39,279 bases of DNA from Solirubrobacterales bacterium. GTDB lineage: Bacteria > Actinomycetota > Thermoleophilia > Solirubrobacterales > 70-9. The notes below the pieces were generated by a model. That model saw only the letters and a program-made list of their open reading frames with translations, did not search any database and was not told the origin of the DNA. The translations under genes and the position numbers were made by a program. The stretch lies in contig JAJTCK010000012.1 of the NCBI GenBank assembly GCA_021323175.1, forward strand, positions 1-39,279. The letters are read 5' to 3'. Position 1 is the stretch's first letter, and every line of letters starts with the position of its first letter. This document shows, piece after piece, positions 13,701-20,278 of the stretch.

Positions 13701-15087
13701 GGAGACGACCGTAAAGGAGCTGCCGGACTCGCGCGCCCGGGTCGAGGTCAAGGTCGACCCCGACGAGGTCGAGCGCCGGATCAGGGAGACCGCCACCCGC
13801 CTGGGCGGCGAGATGAAGGTCTCGGGATTCCGCGAGGGCAAGGTCCCGCCCGAGATGGTCCTGCAGCGCCTGGGGCGCGAGACGGTTCTGAGCGAGGCAC
13901 TCGAGGGCTCGCTCGGCGATTGGTACGAACGCGCCATGATCGATTCCGAGGTCAGCCCGGTCGGCGACCCGAAGCTCGACCTGAGTCAGCTGCCCGACGC
14001 CGGCGACCCGCTGGAGTTTGCGATCGAGGTGAGCGTCCTGCCCGCGGCCGAGCTGGGCGACTACAAGGGAATCGAGGTCGGCAGGGCCGAGCCCGAGGTC
14101 CCCAAGGACGCCGTTGACCAGGAGCTGGAACGCTTGCGCGAGGGCTTCGCTCGGTTGAACCCCGTGGACCGCGAGGCGAGGGACGGGGACGTGCTCCTGA
14201 TCGACTACGAGGGGACGATCGAGGGAGAGCCGTTCGAAGGCGGCAGCGCCAGGGACTACCTGCTGGAGGTGGGGGCCGGCCGGGTCCTGCCCGAGTTAGA
14301 GCAGGCGCTGAAGGGGGCGAAGGGCGGGCAAGAGCTGACTGCGACGATCAACTTTCCCGTGGACTACCAGGGCGATGAGGTCGCGGGCAAGACCGCGGAG
14401 TTCAGGATCCAGGCACGCGAAGTCCGCGAGAAGGAGCTACCCGAGCTGAACGACGACTTCGCGGCTGAGGCTTCCGAGTTCGACACCATCGAGGAGCTGA
14501 GGCAGGACATCTCGGCCCGGATCGAGGAGTACCTCGAGGGCCAGATCGCCGAGCGCTTCCGCGCGGACGCCCTGGACGCGGCCGTGTCCAAGGCCAGGGT
14601 CGAGCTGCCCGATGCGGTGGTCCAGGCGCGCGCGTCGGAGATGTGGAGCAGGGTCGAGCGCCAGCTGCGCGAGCGCGGCATCGATCCCGAGACCTATCTG
14701 AAGATGCAGGACAAGGGACGCGAGGAGTTGATCGCCGAGGCCAGGCCGGAAGCCGAGCAGGCCCTGAAGCGCGAGGCGGTCCTGGACGCCGTCGCCGACG
14801 CCGAGGGAATCGAGGTCGGAGAGGAGGACCTGCTCGAGGCCCTTCAGATCCCGCCTGGCCACGAGGACCACGGGCACCCGGAGCCCACCGATGCGCTCGC
14901 CGAGCTGCGCAAGAGCGGGCGCGACAAGATGCTCGCCCAGGACCTTCGCATGCGGCGCGCGCTCGAGACGATCGCGGAGCAGGCCACGCCGATTCCGCTC
15001 GACCAGGCCGAGGCGCGGGAGCAGATCTGGACTCCCGAGAAGGAGCGGGAGGAGAAGGGCGGCCTCTGGACGCCGGGCGCGGACTAG
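13699..15087 (+). CDS. tig: trigger factor
   Basis: A 462-residue ribosome-bound chaperone and peptidyl-prolyl isomerase that meets nascent chains. The N-terminal ribosome-binding domain carries VSGFREGKVPPEMVLQRLGR, equivalent to the GFRxGKxP signature. The FKBP-type domain follows at about residues 150-235, with DGDVLLIDYEGTIEGEPFEG. The long helical C-terminal domain ends with a charged WTPEKEREEKGGLW tail. Length is normal to slightly long. It is upstream of clpP and clpX as in many bacteria, but here separated by a minus-strand operon whose last gene ends only 19 nt away. Confidence 0.95.
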   Translation: METTVKELPDSRARVEVKVDPDEVERRIRETATRLGGEMKVSGFREGKVPPEMVLQRLGRETVLSEALEGSLGDWYERAMIDSEVSPVGDPKLDLSQLPDAGDPLEFAIEVSVLPAAELGDYKGIEVGRAEPEVPKDAVDQELERLREGFARLNPVDREARDGDVLLIDYEGTIEGEPFEGGSARDYLLEVGAGRVLPELEQALKGAKGGQELTATINFPVDYQGDEVAGKTAEFRIQAREVREKELPELNDDFAAEASEFDTIEELRQDISARIEEYLEGQIAERFRADALDAAVSKARVELPDAVVQARASEMWSRVERQLRERGIDPETYLKMQDKGREELIAEARPEAEQALKREAVLDAVADAEGIEVGEEDLLEALQIPPGHEDHGHPEPTDALAELRKSGRDKMLAQDLRMRRALETIAEQATPIPLDQAEAREQIWTPEKEREEKGGLWTPGAD

Positions 15088-15106
15088 CTTCGGCGGCGGT
15101 CTCCCG

Positions 15107-15550
15107 TCATCCGGACTCGACCTCGCGCCTGAGGTTCTCGAACACCTTGTTCCAGCCGTCCTCGTGGTCGGAGACGGCCTCCTCGTCCCAGAGGTCGCGG
15201 TGGACGAAGCGCACCGTGGTCCGGCCGTCGCTCTCCGCGAAGTCGATCTCGATCAGCTGCTCGACCTGGTCGCGATCGTCGTCCCAGACCCAGGTGAAGG
15301 CGAGCCGCTGCGGCGGATCGATCTCGGTGTAGCGGCCGCCACCGCCGTAGCGTGCGTCCTCGTGCGGGTTCCGCATCACGACCCGGACCTCTCCGCCGAC
15401 CCGCAGGTCCACCCGCGCTTGCGGCGTCTCCCAGTCGGGACCGGCGTGCCACCAGCGGCGCATGACCTCCTCGCTTGTGAACGCGTCGAAGACCCGGTCG
15501 GCCGGGGCGGCGAAGCTCCGCTCCATCGTCAGGGTCTGGCGCTCATTCAT
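15107..15550 (-). CDS. SRPBCC / AHSA1-type protein
   Basis: A 147-residue AHSA1-like SRPBCC protein: LTMERSFAAPADRVFDAFTS, EEVMRRWWHAGPDW, VDLRVGGEVRVVMRNPHEDA and a C-terminal helix ending FENLRREVESG. It is cytoplasmic with unknown hydrophobic ligand. The start ATG 15550 overlaps the stop of the 40-residue gene upstream (ATGA), so I reject the much longer upstream reading of the frame, which runs antisense through the DUF899 gene. It is the last gene of an ArsR-controlled operon and converges on tig. Confidence 0.85.
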   Translation of the reverse strand: MNERQTLTMERSFAAPADRVFDAFTSEEVMRRWWHAGPDWETPQARVDLRVGGEVRVVMRNPHEDARYGGGGRYTEIDPPQRLAFTWVWDDDRDQVEQLIEIDFAESDGRTTVRFVHRDLWDEEAVSDHEDGWNKVFENLRREVESG

Positions 15551-15669
15551 CGCTTCATTCTGGCGCGAAGCCGCATCTGCAGCCAGGCCCGCGCCAGAAG
15601 GAGGCTGCCGGTGCCGCCCACCAGCGGCACCAGCTCCTCCACGGGAATCCCGGAGACGTGGGCGATCAC
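15547..15669 (-). CDS. 40-residue membrane protein in the ArsR-DUF899 operon
   Basis: A very short gene starting GTG 15669 within the DUF899 stop (GTGA) and ending in the SRPBCC start (ATGA). It reads VIAHVSGIPVEELVPLVGGT, then GSLLLARAWLQMRLRARMKR: a short acidic front, one hydrophobic segment and a strongly basic end, which suggests a single-pass inner-membrane protein with the C-terminus inside. The exact 4-base overlaps at both ends are the main evidence that it is translated. No family is known to me. Confidence 0.6.
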   Translation of the reverse strand: MIAHVSGIPVEELVPLVGGTGSLLLARAWLQMRLRARMKR

Positions 15670-16358
15670 GCCTGATTCTCGTAGCTGTCGTGGTAGTTCC
15701 ACCACCCGTACGGCGGGGTCTTCGGGTAGCCATCCGGCGAGTCCTCCCACTCCTCCTGCCGTCCCAGCGCAGTGATGTCGAGGTAGCTCCAAGTGCTACC
15801 CATGCGCTCGTCGCCCCGGGCGTCCACGAAGTAGGTCCGGAAGATACGGTCGCCCTCGCGGATGAACGCGTTGGTTCCGTGCCACTCGCCGACCCCGAAG
15901 TCCTTGTCGAAGTCGTCGGTGATCTCGTACCAGGGGATGTGATCCCAGCCCATGCGCTCTTGCAGACTCTGGATCTCCGACTGGGGAGCGCGCGAGATGA
16001 ATGCGAGCGAGGTGTCCCGCCCACTCAGGTGGGCCGGGTGCGCGACCTGGTCGGCCACGAACGAGCAGCCCACGCACGCCCGCTCCGGGTACGAGCCACC
16101 CTCAGCGTAGGTGGTGACCTCCGGCCCGTAGTAGGCGCGGTACACGACCAGCTGACGACGCCCCGCGAACAGGTCGGCGAGGCTCGCCGAGCCGTTCGGC
16201 CCCTCGAAGCGGTAGTCCTTCTCCACCGCCATCCAGGGCATCCGGCGCCGCTCTGCGGCGAGGGCGTCGCCGTCTCGCGTGTACTTCTTTTCCTTGACCA
16301 GCAGCCGCTTCTGGGCCGCCTCCCACTCCTCCGGTGAGACCACATCCGGTGTCTTCAT
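15666..16358 (-). CDS. DUF899 family thioredoxin-like protein
   Basis: A 230-residue DUF899 protein. It begins VVSPEEWEAAQKRLLVKEKK, has RRRMPWMAVEKDYRFEGPNG, a thioredoxin-like core with AYYGPEVTTYAEGG and CVGCSFVADQVAHPAHLSGR, and ends YGWWNYHDSYENQA. The CVGC motif could be redox active. Family members are predicted oxidoreductases without settled substrate. Start ATG 16358 overlaps the ArsR stop (ATGA), and the stop overlaps the next GTG. Paired with an ArsR regulator and an SRPBCC gene, it may belong to a stress or small-molecule response, which is inference. Confidence 0.88.
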   Translation of the reverse strand: MKTPDVVSPEEWEAAQKRLLVKEKKYTRDGDALAAERRRMPWMAVEKDYRFEGPNGSASLADLFAGRRQLVVYRAYYGPEVTTYAEGGSYPERACVGCSFVADQVAHPAHLSGRDTSLAFISRAPQSEIQSLQERMGWDHIPWYEITDDFDKDFGVGEWHGTNAFIREGDRIFRTYFVDARGDERMGSTWSYLDITALGRQEEWEDSPDGYPKTPPYGWWNYHDSYENQA

Positions 16359-16666
16359 GTCGATTCCTCCTGCAGGTAGTCGTCTACGACGTCGAACAGG
16401 CGGGTCCAGCGCGCCCGTTGGGTGTCCATCCAGTCGGCGGCCCCCTCGAGCGCCCGCGGATCGAGCGAAAGGCGGTGATTCCGCCCGTCGATCACGCGGA
16501 TGACGACACCCGACTCCTCGAGCACCTTCAGGTGCTTCGAGATCGCCGGCTTCGACACGGGGAACTCCCGGGTCGCCTCGGCGACGGTGGCCGTGCCCTC
16601 CGAGAGCCGCTCGACGATTCCCCGGCGGATGGGATGGGCAAGTGCCTTGAATGGATCGTTAACCAT
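16355..16666 (-). CDS. ArsR-family transcriptional regulator
   Basis: A 103-residue winged helix-turn-helix repressor, MVNDPFKALAHPIRRGIVER, with recognition helix region FPVSKPAISKHLKVLEESGV and wing VIRVIDGRNHRLSL. The C-terminus, WMDTQRARWTRLFDVVDDYL, is that of regulators linked to SRPBCC genes. Two starts compete. ATG 16666 fits the family, sits on a palindromic site and has TACTGT 7 nt upstream. ATG 16702 would overlap the DUF488 stop by 4 bases and add 12 residues. Both could be used. No metal-binding cysteines are seen. It probably represses its own operon. Confidence 0.88.
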   Translation of the reverse strand: MVNDPFKALAHPIRRGIVERLSEGTATVAEATREFPVSKPAISKHLKVLEESGVVIRVIDGRNHRLSLDPRALEGAADWMDTQRARWTRLFDVVDDYLQEEST

Positions 16667-16679
16667 ATAGTTAACAGTA
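16658..16679 (-). promoter_or_regulatory. operator and -10 box over the ArsR start codon
   Basis: GTTAAC-N6-GTTAAC (16658-16675) is a perfect dyad covering the ATG at 16666. On the minus strand TACTGT (16679-16674) lies 7 nt before that ATG, and ATGACG 17 nt further upstream is a weak -35. A repressor here would block both promoter and start, so autoregulation is likely. Confidence 0.55.
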
Positions 16680-16698
16680 GCACGAGAGCGTCGGGTCG

Positions 16699-17274
16699 TC
16701 ATAGCTCGAGCGAGGTCTGATGAGCCGGATAGGTCAGCCGGCCCCCCTCCCGGGTCGCGAACGGCGTCAGCTCGTGCTCTCTCAGCTTCCCATCGGGACC
16801 CAGATGAGTGACGCGCCATCCCCGCTCGAAGAGAGCGTCGGCGATGAGGCGGCGGTGGCACTGGGTCCAGTCGGCCTCGGCGCACATGACCGCGGTCCGG
16901 CCGGACTCGCCGCCCCCGGGCCGCTCCGCGGCCTGGGTCGCGAGCTCCTCGAGGTGCGCGATGCCGGCGGCGAACTCGTCGCTCGCCATGTGATCGGCGT
17001 AACCGCGGAAGGCCTCGTCCTCCCAGCCGTCGTTGGGTGAGCCGGGGGCCGGGGTGCGGCGCCCGCCGAGCTGCTCTCCCATCTGCTCGTACGCGATTCC
17101 CGCCGCCCGCAGGGATCCGGCGAGCGGCGAGCGGTTGAAGTGCTCATACCGTGAGCGAGGGTTCGCGCGCACGTCCGCCAGCAGCGCCACCCCGGCCCCG
17201 CGCAGCAGCGACAGGAACTCACGCTCCTCGTGGTTCGAGTGCCCGACGGTCAGGATCTCGGCGCCCGGGTTCAT
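16699..17274 (-). CDS. DUF488 family protein
   Basis: A 191-residue DUF488 protein with the family marks [20 protein letters not shown] near the front, [20 protein letters not shown], and [20 protein letters not shown] near the end. The conserved Cys/His pair of the last motif suggests a catalytic or metal site; the reaction is not known. Start ATG 17274 gives the family N-terminus; the upstream ATG at 17310 adds 12 unlikely residues. Its stop overlaps the alternative ArsR start at 16702 by 4 bases, so it may head the operon. Confidence 0.85.
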   Translation of the reverse strand: MNPGAEILTVGHSNHEEREFLSLLRGAGVALLADVRANPRSRYEHFNRSPLAGSLRAAGIAYEQMGEQLGGRRTPAPGSPNDGWEDEAFRGYADHMASDEFAAGIAHLEELATQAAERPGGGESGRTAVMCAEADWTQCHRRLIADALFERGWRVTHLGPDGKLREHELTPFATREGGRLTYPAHQTSLEL

Positions 17275-17338
17275 CGCGCGATTCTCGCGGCTGGGACGAG
17301 CGCCGCGCAAGCCGGAGGGGACCGGCGACCCCTTTGAG

Positions 17339-17344
17339 TATCCT
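17339..17344 (+). promoter_or_regulatory. -10 box TATCCT, leaderless start of clpP
   Basis: TATCCT lies 10 nt before ATG 17355 with no Shine-Dalgarno between. No ClgR-type site was recognised here. Confidence 0.5.
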
Positions 17345-17354
17345 CACGCCCCCA

Positions 17355-17939
17355 ATGAGTCCTCTCGTCCCCATGGTCGTCGAGCAGACCTCCCGCGGAG
17401 AGCGGGCGTTCGACATCTACTCGCGGCTGCTGAACGAGCGCATCGTGTTCCTGGGGACCCCGGTGACCGAGGACATCGCGAACCTGATCGTCGCCCAGCT
17501 GATCCACCTGGAGTCCGAGGACCCGGACAAGGACATCAGCATCTACATCAACTCGCCCGGCGGGTCGGTCTACGCGGGCCTGGCGATCTACGACGCGATG
17601 CAATTCATCAAGCCCGACGTCCAGACCATCTGCGTGGGCGTCGCGATGAGCATGGGCGCGCTGCTGCTATCGGGCGGCGCCAAAGACAAGCGCATGGCCC
17701 TGCCCAACTCGAAGATCCTGATTCACCAGGTCTCGGGTGGCTTCTCCGGCCAGGCGTCGGACATCGAGATCCACGCCAAGGAGATCATCGACGTGCGCCA
17801 GCGCCTGGACGAGATCATCGCCAAGCACACGGGCCAGCCCCTCGAGAAGGTCGCAAACGACACCGAGAGGGACTACTTCATGAGCGCGGAGGAGGCCAAG
17901 GAGTACAACCTGGTCGACCGCGTGATCGAGCACCGCTGA
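17355..17939 (+). CDS. clpP: ATP-dependent Clp protease proteolytic subunit
   Basis: A 194-residue serine peptidase that forms the tetradecameric chamber fed by ClpX or ClpC. The catalytic Ser lies in [15 protein letters not shown] (about residue 99), His in [16 protein letters not shown] (about 124) and Asp in the [14 protein letters not shown] stretch (about 170). The family patterns [20 protein letters not shown] and [19 protein letters not shown] are present. An alternative ATG at 17373 would shorten the N-terminal propeptide. One M23 peptidase gene separates it from clpX. Confidence 0.96.
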   Translation: MSPLVPMVVEQTSRGERAFDIYSRLLNERIVFLGTPVTEDIANLIVAQLIHLESEDPDKDISIYINSPGGSVYAGLAIYDAMQFIKPDVQTICVGVAMSMGALLLSGGAKDKRMALPNSKILIHQVSGGFSGQASDIEIHAKEIIDVRQRLDEIIAKHTGQPLEKVANDTERDYFMSAEEAKEYNLVDRVIEHR

Positions 17940-17973
17940 TTTCCTGAGCGCTCGTCTTTGCACAGCCGTCCTC

Positions 17974-18741
17974 GTGGCCGCCGTGGTCGCGACCGCGCCC
18001 GTCGCCCGTGCCTCGGCGGCCGCGTTCACGCCCGGGTCCGCCTCCGTGAAGCCGCGCGAGGCCTTCTTCGACGCTCGCGGTGGGATCACGATCCGGTTTC
18101 GGTTCGACGCACCTAGGCCGACCGATGTGTCGGTGCGGATCGCCGGCGGGGGTCGTGAGGTGCGGCGGCAGGAGCTGAAGCAGCTCGAGCCCGGCGCCGT
18201 CCGCGAGTTCCGCTGGGACGGACTGACCGAGGGCCGGAAACCGGCGCCCGACGGCCGCTACCGCGTCCTCGTCGGGACCTCGGGGTCCGACCTGGCGCTC
18301 GCCGGGCGGGTCACGCTGCGCGGCCACCGCCACCCGGTCCCGCGAAGGCACGGCTCGCGCGGCCCCGTGGGCGAGTTCGGAGCCGCGCGCACGGGGGGCC
18401 GCTGGCACCAGGGCTTCGACGTCCTGGCGCCGTGCGGCACACCGTTGGTGGCGGCGAGGGGAGGGACGGTAGTCCGCCGGCGCTATGACCCGCGGCTCGA
18501 CGGCCACTTCGTCGTGATCTCCGGGCGCAAGGAGGGGCTGACGTACCGCTACTCCCATCTGATCGCTCCCGCGAAGGTGACGCAGGGGGAACGCGTCTTC
18601 ACCGGCCAGCGCATCGGCTTCGTGGGCGATACCGGAAACGCCCGGACGACCCCGTGCCACCTGCACTTCGAGCTGCGCAAGCGCAGCGGGCGGTTCCTCG
18701 ACCCCGAGCCGCGCCTGCGGGCCTGGGATCGCCACAGCTAG
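17974..18741 (+). CDS. secreted M23 (LytM-type) peptidase
   Basis: About 255 residues. The front VAAVVATAPVARASAAAF is a signal-peptide-like hydrophobic stretch with an AxA-type cleavage site. A beta-rich domain follows (FRFDAPRPTDVSVRIAGGGR to GRYRVLVGTSG), like the Ig-type FlgD repeats. The peptidase domain then has RWHQGFDVLAPCGTPLVAAR (HxxxD zinc motif) and CHLHFELRKRSGRFLDPEP (HxH motif). It should cleave peptide bonds in peptidoglycan outside the membrane. GTG 17974 is the only normal start; the in-frame hydrophobic run LCTAVL just before suggests the true start may be upstream, perhaps CTG 17944. Confidence 0.85.
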   Translation: MAAVVATAPVARASAAAFTPGSASVKPREAFFDARGGITIRFRFDAPRPTDVSVRIAGGGREVRRQELKQLEPGAVREFRWDGLTEGRKPAPDGRYRVLVGTSGSDLALAGRVTLRGHRHPVPRRHGSRGPVGEFGAARTGGRWHQGFDVLAPCGTPLVAARGGTVVRRRYDPRLDGHFVVISGRKEGLTYRYSHLIAPAKVTQGERVFTGQRIGFVGDTGNARTTPCHLHFELRKRSGRFLDPEPRLRAWDRHS

Positions 18742-18767
18742 TCGCAAGGGCAAAAAGCCCGGGCGCT

Positions 18768-18785
18768 GTGAACCGATCTGTTCAC
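18768..18785. promoter_or_regulatory. dyad in the gap before clpX
   Basis: GTGAAC-N6-GTTCAC is a perfect 6-bp dyad. Just before it GGGC-AAAAA-GCCC may end the M23 transcript. TAAGCT at 18863-18868 could be the clpX -10 box. The dyad could be an operator for clpX control; no known heat-shock box is matched. Confidence 0.35.
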
Positions 18786-18918
18786 GAACGACGTCTGACC
18801 CAGGCAGGACACGGGCACCGCTTGGCGTAGAAGAACGCGTCAGGCCGGTGCGGTCCGCCCCCTAAGCTTCCGGGGAGGGGCCCCAGCCGGAGAACGTCGA
18901 CCTAGGGAGTGGATTCCG

Positions 18919-20217
18919 CTGGCACGTCCGACCGATTCCAACGAGCAGCTTCTCTGCAGCTTCTGCGGCAAGTCACAGCGCCAGGTCAAGAAGCTGATCG
19001 CGGGTCCGGGCGTCTACATCTGCGACGAGTGCATCGACCTCTGCAACGAGATCATCGACGAGGAGCTGACGGCTCCGCCCACCTTCGAGCTCGAGAACCT
19101 TCCGAAGCCCGTCGAGATCAACGACGTCCTCGACGAGTACGTCGTCGGCCAGGAGGCCGCCAAGCGGGCGCTGTCAGTCGCCGTCTACAACCACTACAAG
19201 CGCGTCCAGATCTCCTCCAACGCCGCCGAGAGCGGTGACGAGCCCGAGATCGAGCTTCAGAAGTCGAACATCCTGCTGCTCGGGCCGACCGGCTGCGGCA
19301 AGACCCTGCTCGCCCAGACGCTGGCCCGGATCCTGAACGTGCCCTTCGCGATCGCCGACGCGACCGCGCTGACCGAGGCCGGCTACGTCGGCGAGGACGT
19401 GGAGAACATCCTGCTGAAGCTCATCCAGGCCGCCGACTTCGACGTGAAGAAGGCCGAGACCGGGATCATCTACATCGACGAGATCGACAAGATCGCCCGC
19501 AAGGCTGACAACCCGTCAATCACGCGCGACGTGTCCGGCGAGGGCGTGCAGCAGGCGCTTCTGAAGATCCTCGAGGGGACCACCGCGTCGGTCCCGCCGC
19601 AGGGCGGCCGCAAGCACCCCCACCAGGAGTTCCTGACGATCGACACGTCGAACGTCCTCTTCATCTGCGGCGGGTCGTTCGCCCAGCTCGACGACGTGAT
19701 CGAGAAGCGCATCGGCAACCACGGCGTCGGCTTCGGCGCCGAGGTCCAGTCGAGCGTCGACAAGGACACCGGCGAGCTGTTCGAGCAGGTGCTGCCCGAG
19801 GACTTCATGGAGTACGGCCTCATCCCGGAGTTCATCGGGCGCCTGCCGGTGATCACGGCGATCCACCAGCTCAGCCGCGGCGACCTGATCCGGATCCTGG
19901 CCGAGCCCAAGAACGCCCTGGTCAAGCAGTTCCACCGCTTCTTCGAGTTCGACGACATCGACCTCGTCTTCGCGCCCGACTCCCTCGGCGCGATCGCCGA
20001 CAAGGCGATCGCGCGCGAGACCGGCGCCCGCGGCCTGCGCTCGATCCTGGAGGAGACGCTGATGGACGTCCAGTTCGAGCTCCCCTCCCGCGGCGACGTC
20101 TCCAAGTGCGTGGTCACCAAGGAGACGATCGAGAAGGGCCTGAAGCCGATGCTCGTCACCGACTCCGCGGGCGAAGAAGTCTCGGTCGACGAGCAGCTGG
20201 ACGAGCAGGCCTCCTAG
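18919..20217 (+). CDS. clpX: Clp protease ATP-binding subunit ClpX, CTG start
   Basis: A 432-residue AAA+ unfoldase that recognises tagged proteins and feeds ClpP. The N-terminal zinc domain is [15 protein letters not shown] and [14 protein letters not shown], with the C-x2-C pairs. Walker A is GPTGCGKT (about residue 121) and Walker [12 protein letters not shown] (about 183); the sensor and RKH-like regions follow, with [10 protein letters not shown] near the end. The family N-terminus (M)[14 protein letters not shown] begins exactly at CTG 18919, with GGGAG 9 nt before it. No ATG, GTG or TTG lies in frame before the conserved zinc domain, so CTG seems to be the start. The next ATG, 19339, would remove the zinc domain and Walker A. 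Confidence 0.93.
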   Translation: MARPTDSNEQLLCSFCGKSQRQVKKLIAGPGVYICDECIDLCNEIIDEELTAPPTFELENLPKPVEINDVLDEYVVGQEAAKRALSVAVYNHYKRVQISSNAAESGDEPEIELQKSNILLLGPTGCGKTLLAQTLARILNVPFAIADATALTEAGYVGEDVENILLKLIQAADFDVKKAETGIIYIDEIDKIARKADNPSITRDVSGEGVQQALLKILEGTTASVPPQGGRKHPHQEFLTIDTSNVLFICGGSFAQLDDVIEKRIGNHGVGFGAEVQSSVDKDTGELFEQVLPEDFMEYGLIPEFIGRLPVITAIHQLSRGDLIRILAEPKNALVKQFHRFFEFDDIDLVFAPDSLGAIADKAIARETGARGLRSILEETLMDVQFELPSRGDVSKCVVTKETIEKGLKPMLVTDSAGEEVSVDEQLDEQAS

Positions 20218-20263
20218 GGACAGGCGCGCCGGTCCCTCACGGTCGCACGCCGAGGGCGCGCCG

Positions 20264-20269
20264 TAAGAT
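20264..20269 (+). promoter_or_regulatory. -10 box TAAGAT, leaderless start of valS
   Basis: TAAGAT lies 9 nt before the TTG start at 20279, with no Shine-Dalgarno between. Confidence 0.5.
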
Positions 20270-20278
20270 CGGCGCCCC

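Noticed and set aside
16667-16885. Longer N-terminus of the ArsR protein from ATG 16885
   Set aside because: The extra residues lie antisense to the DUF488 gene and are unlike the family; starts at 16666 or 16702 are much better.
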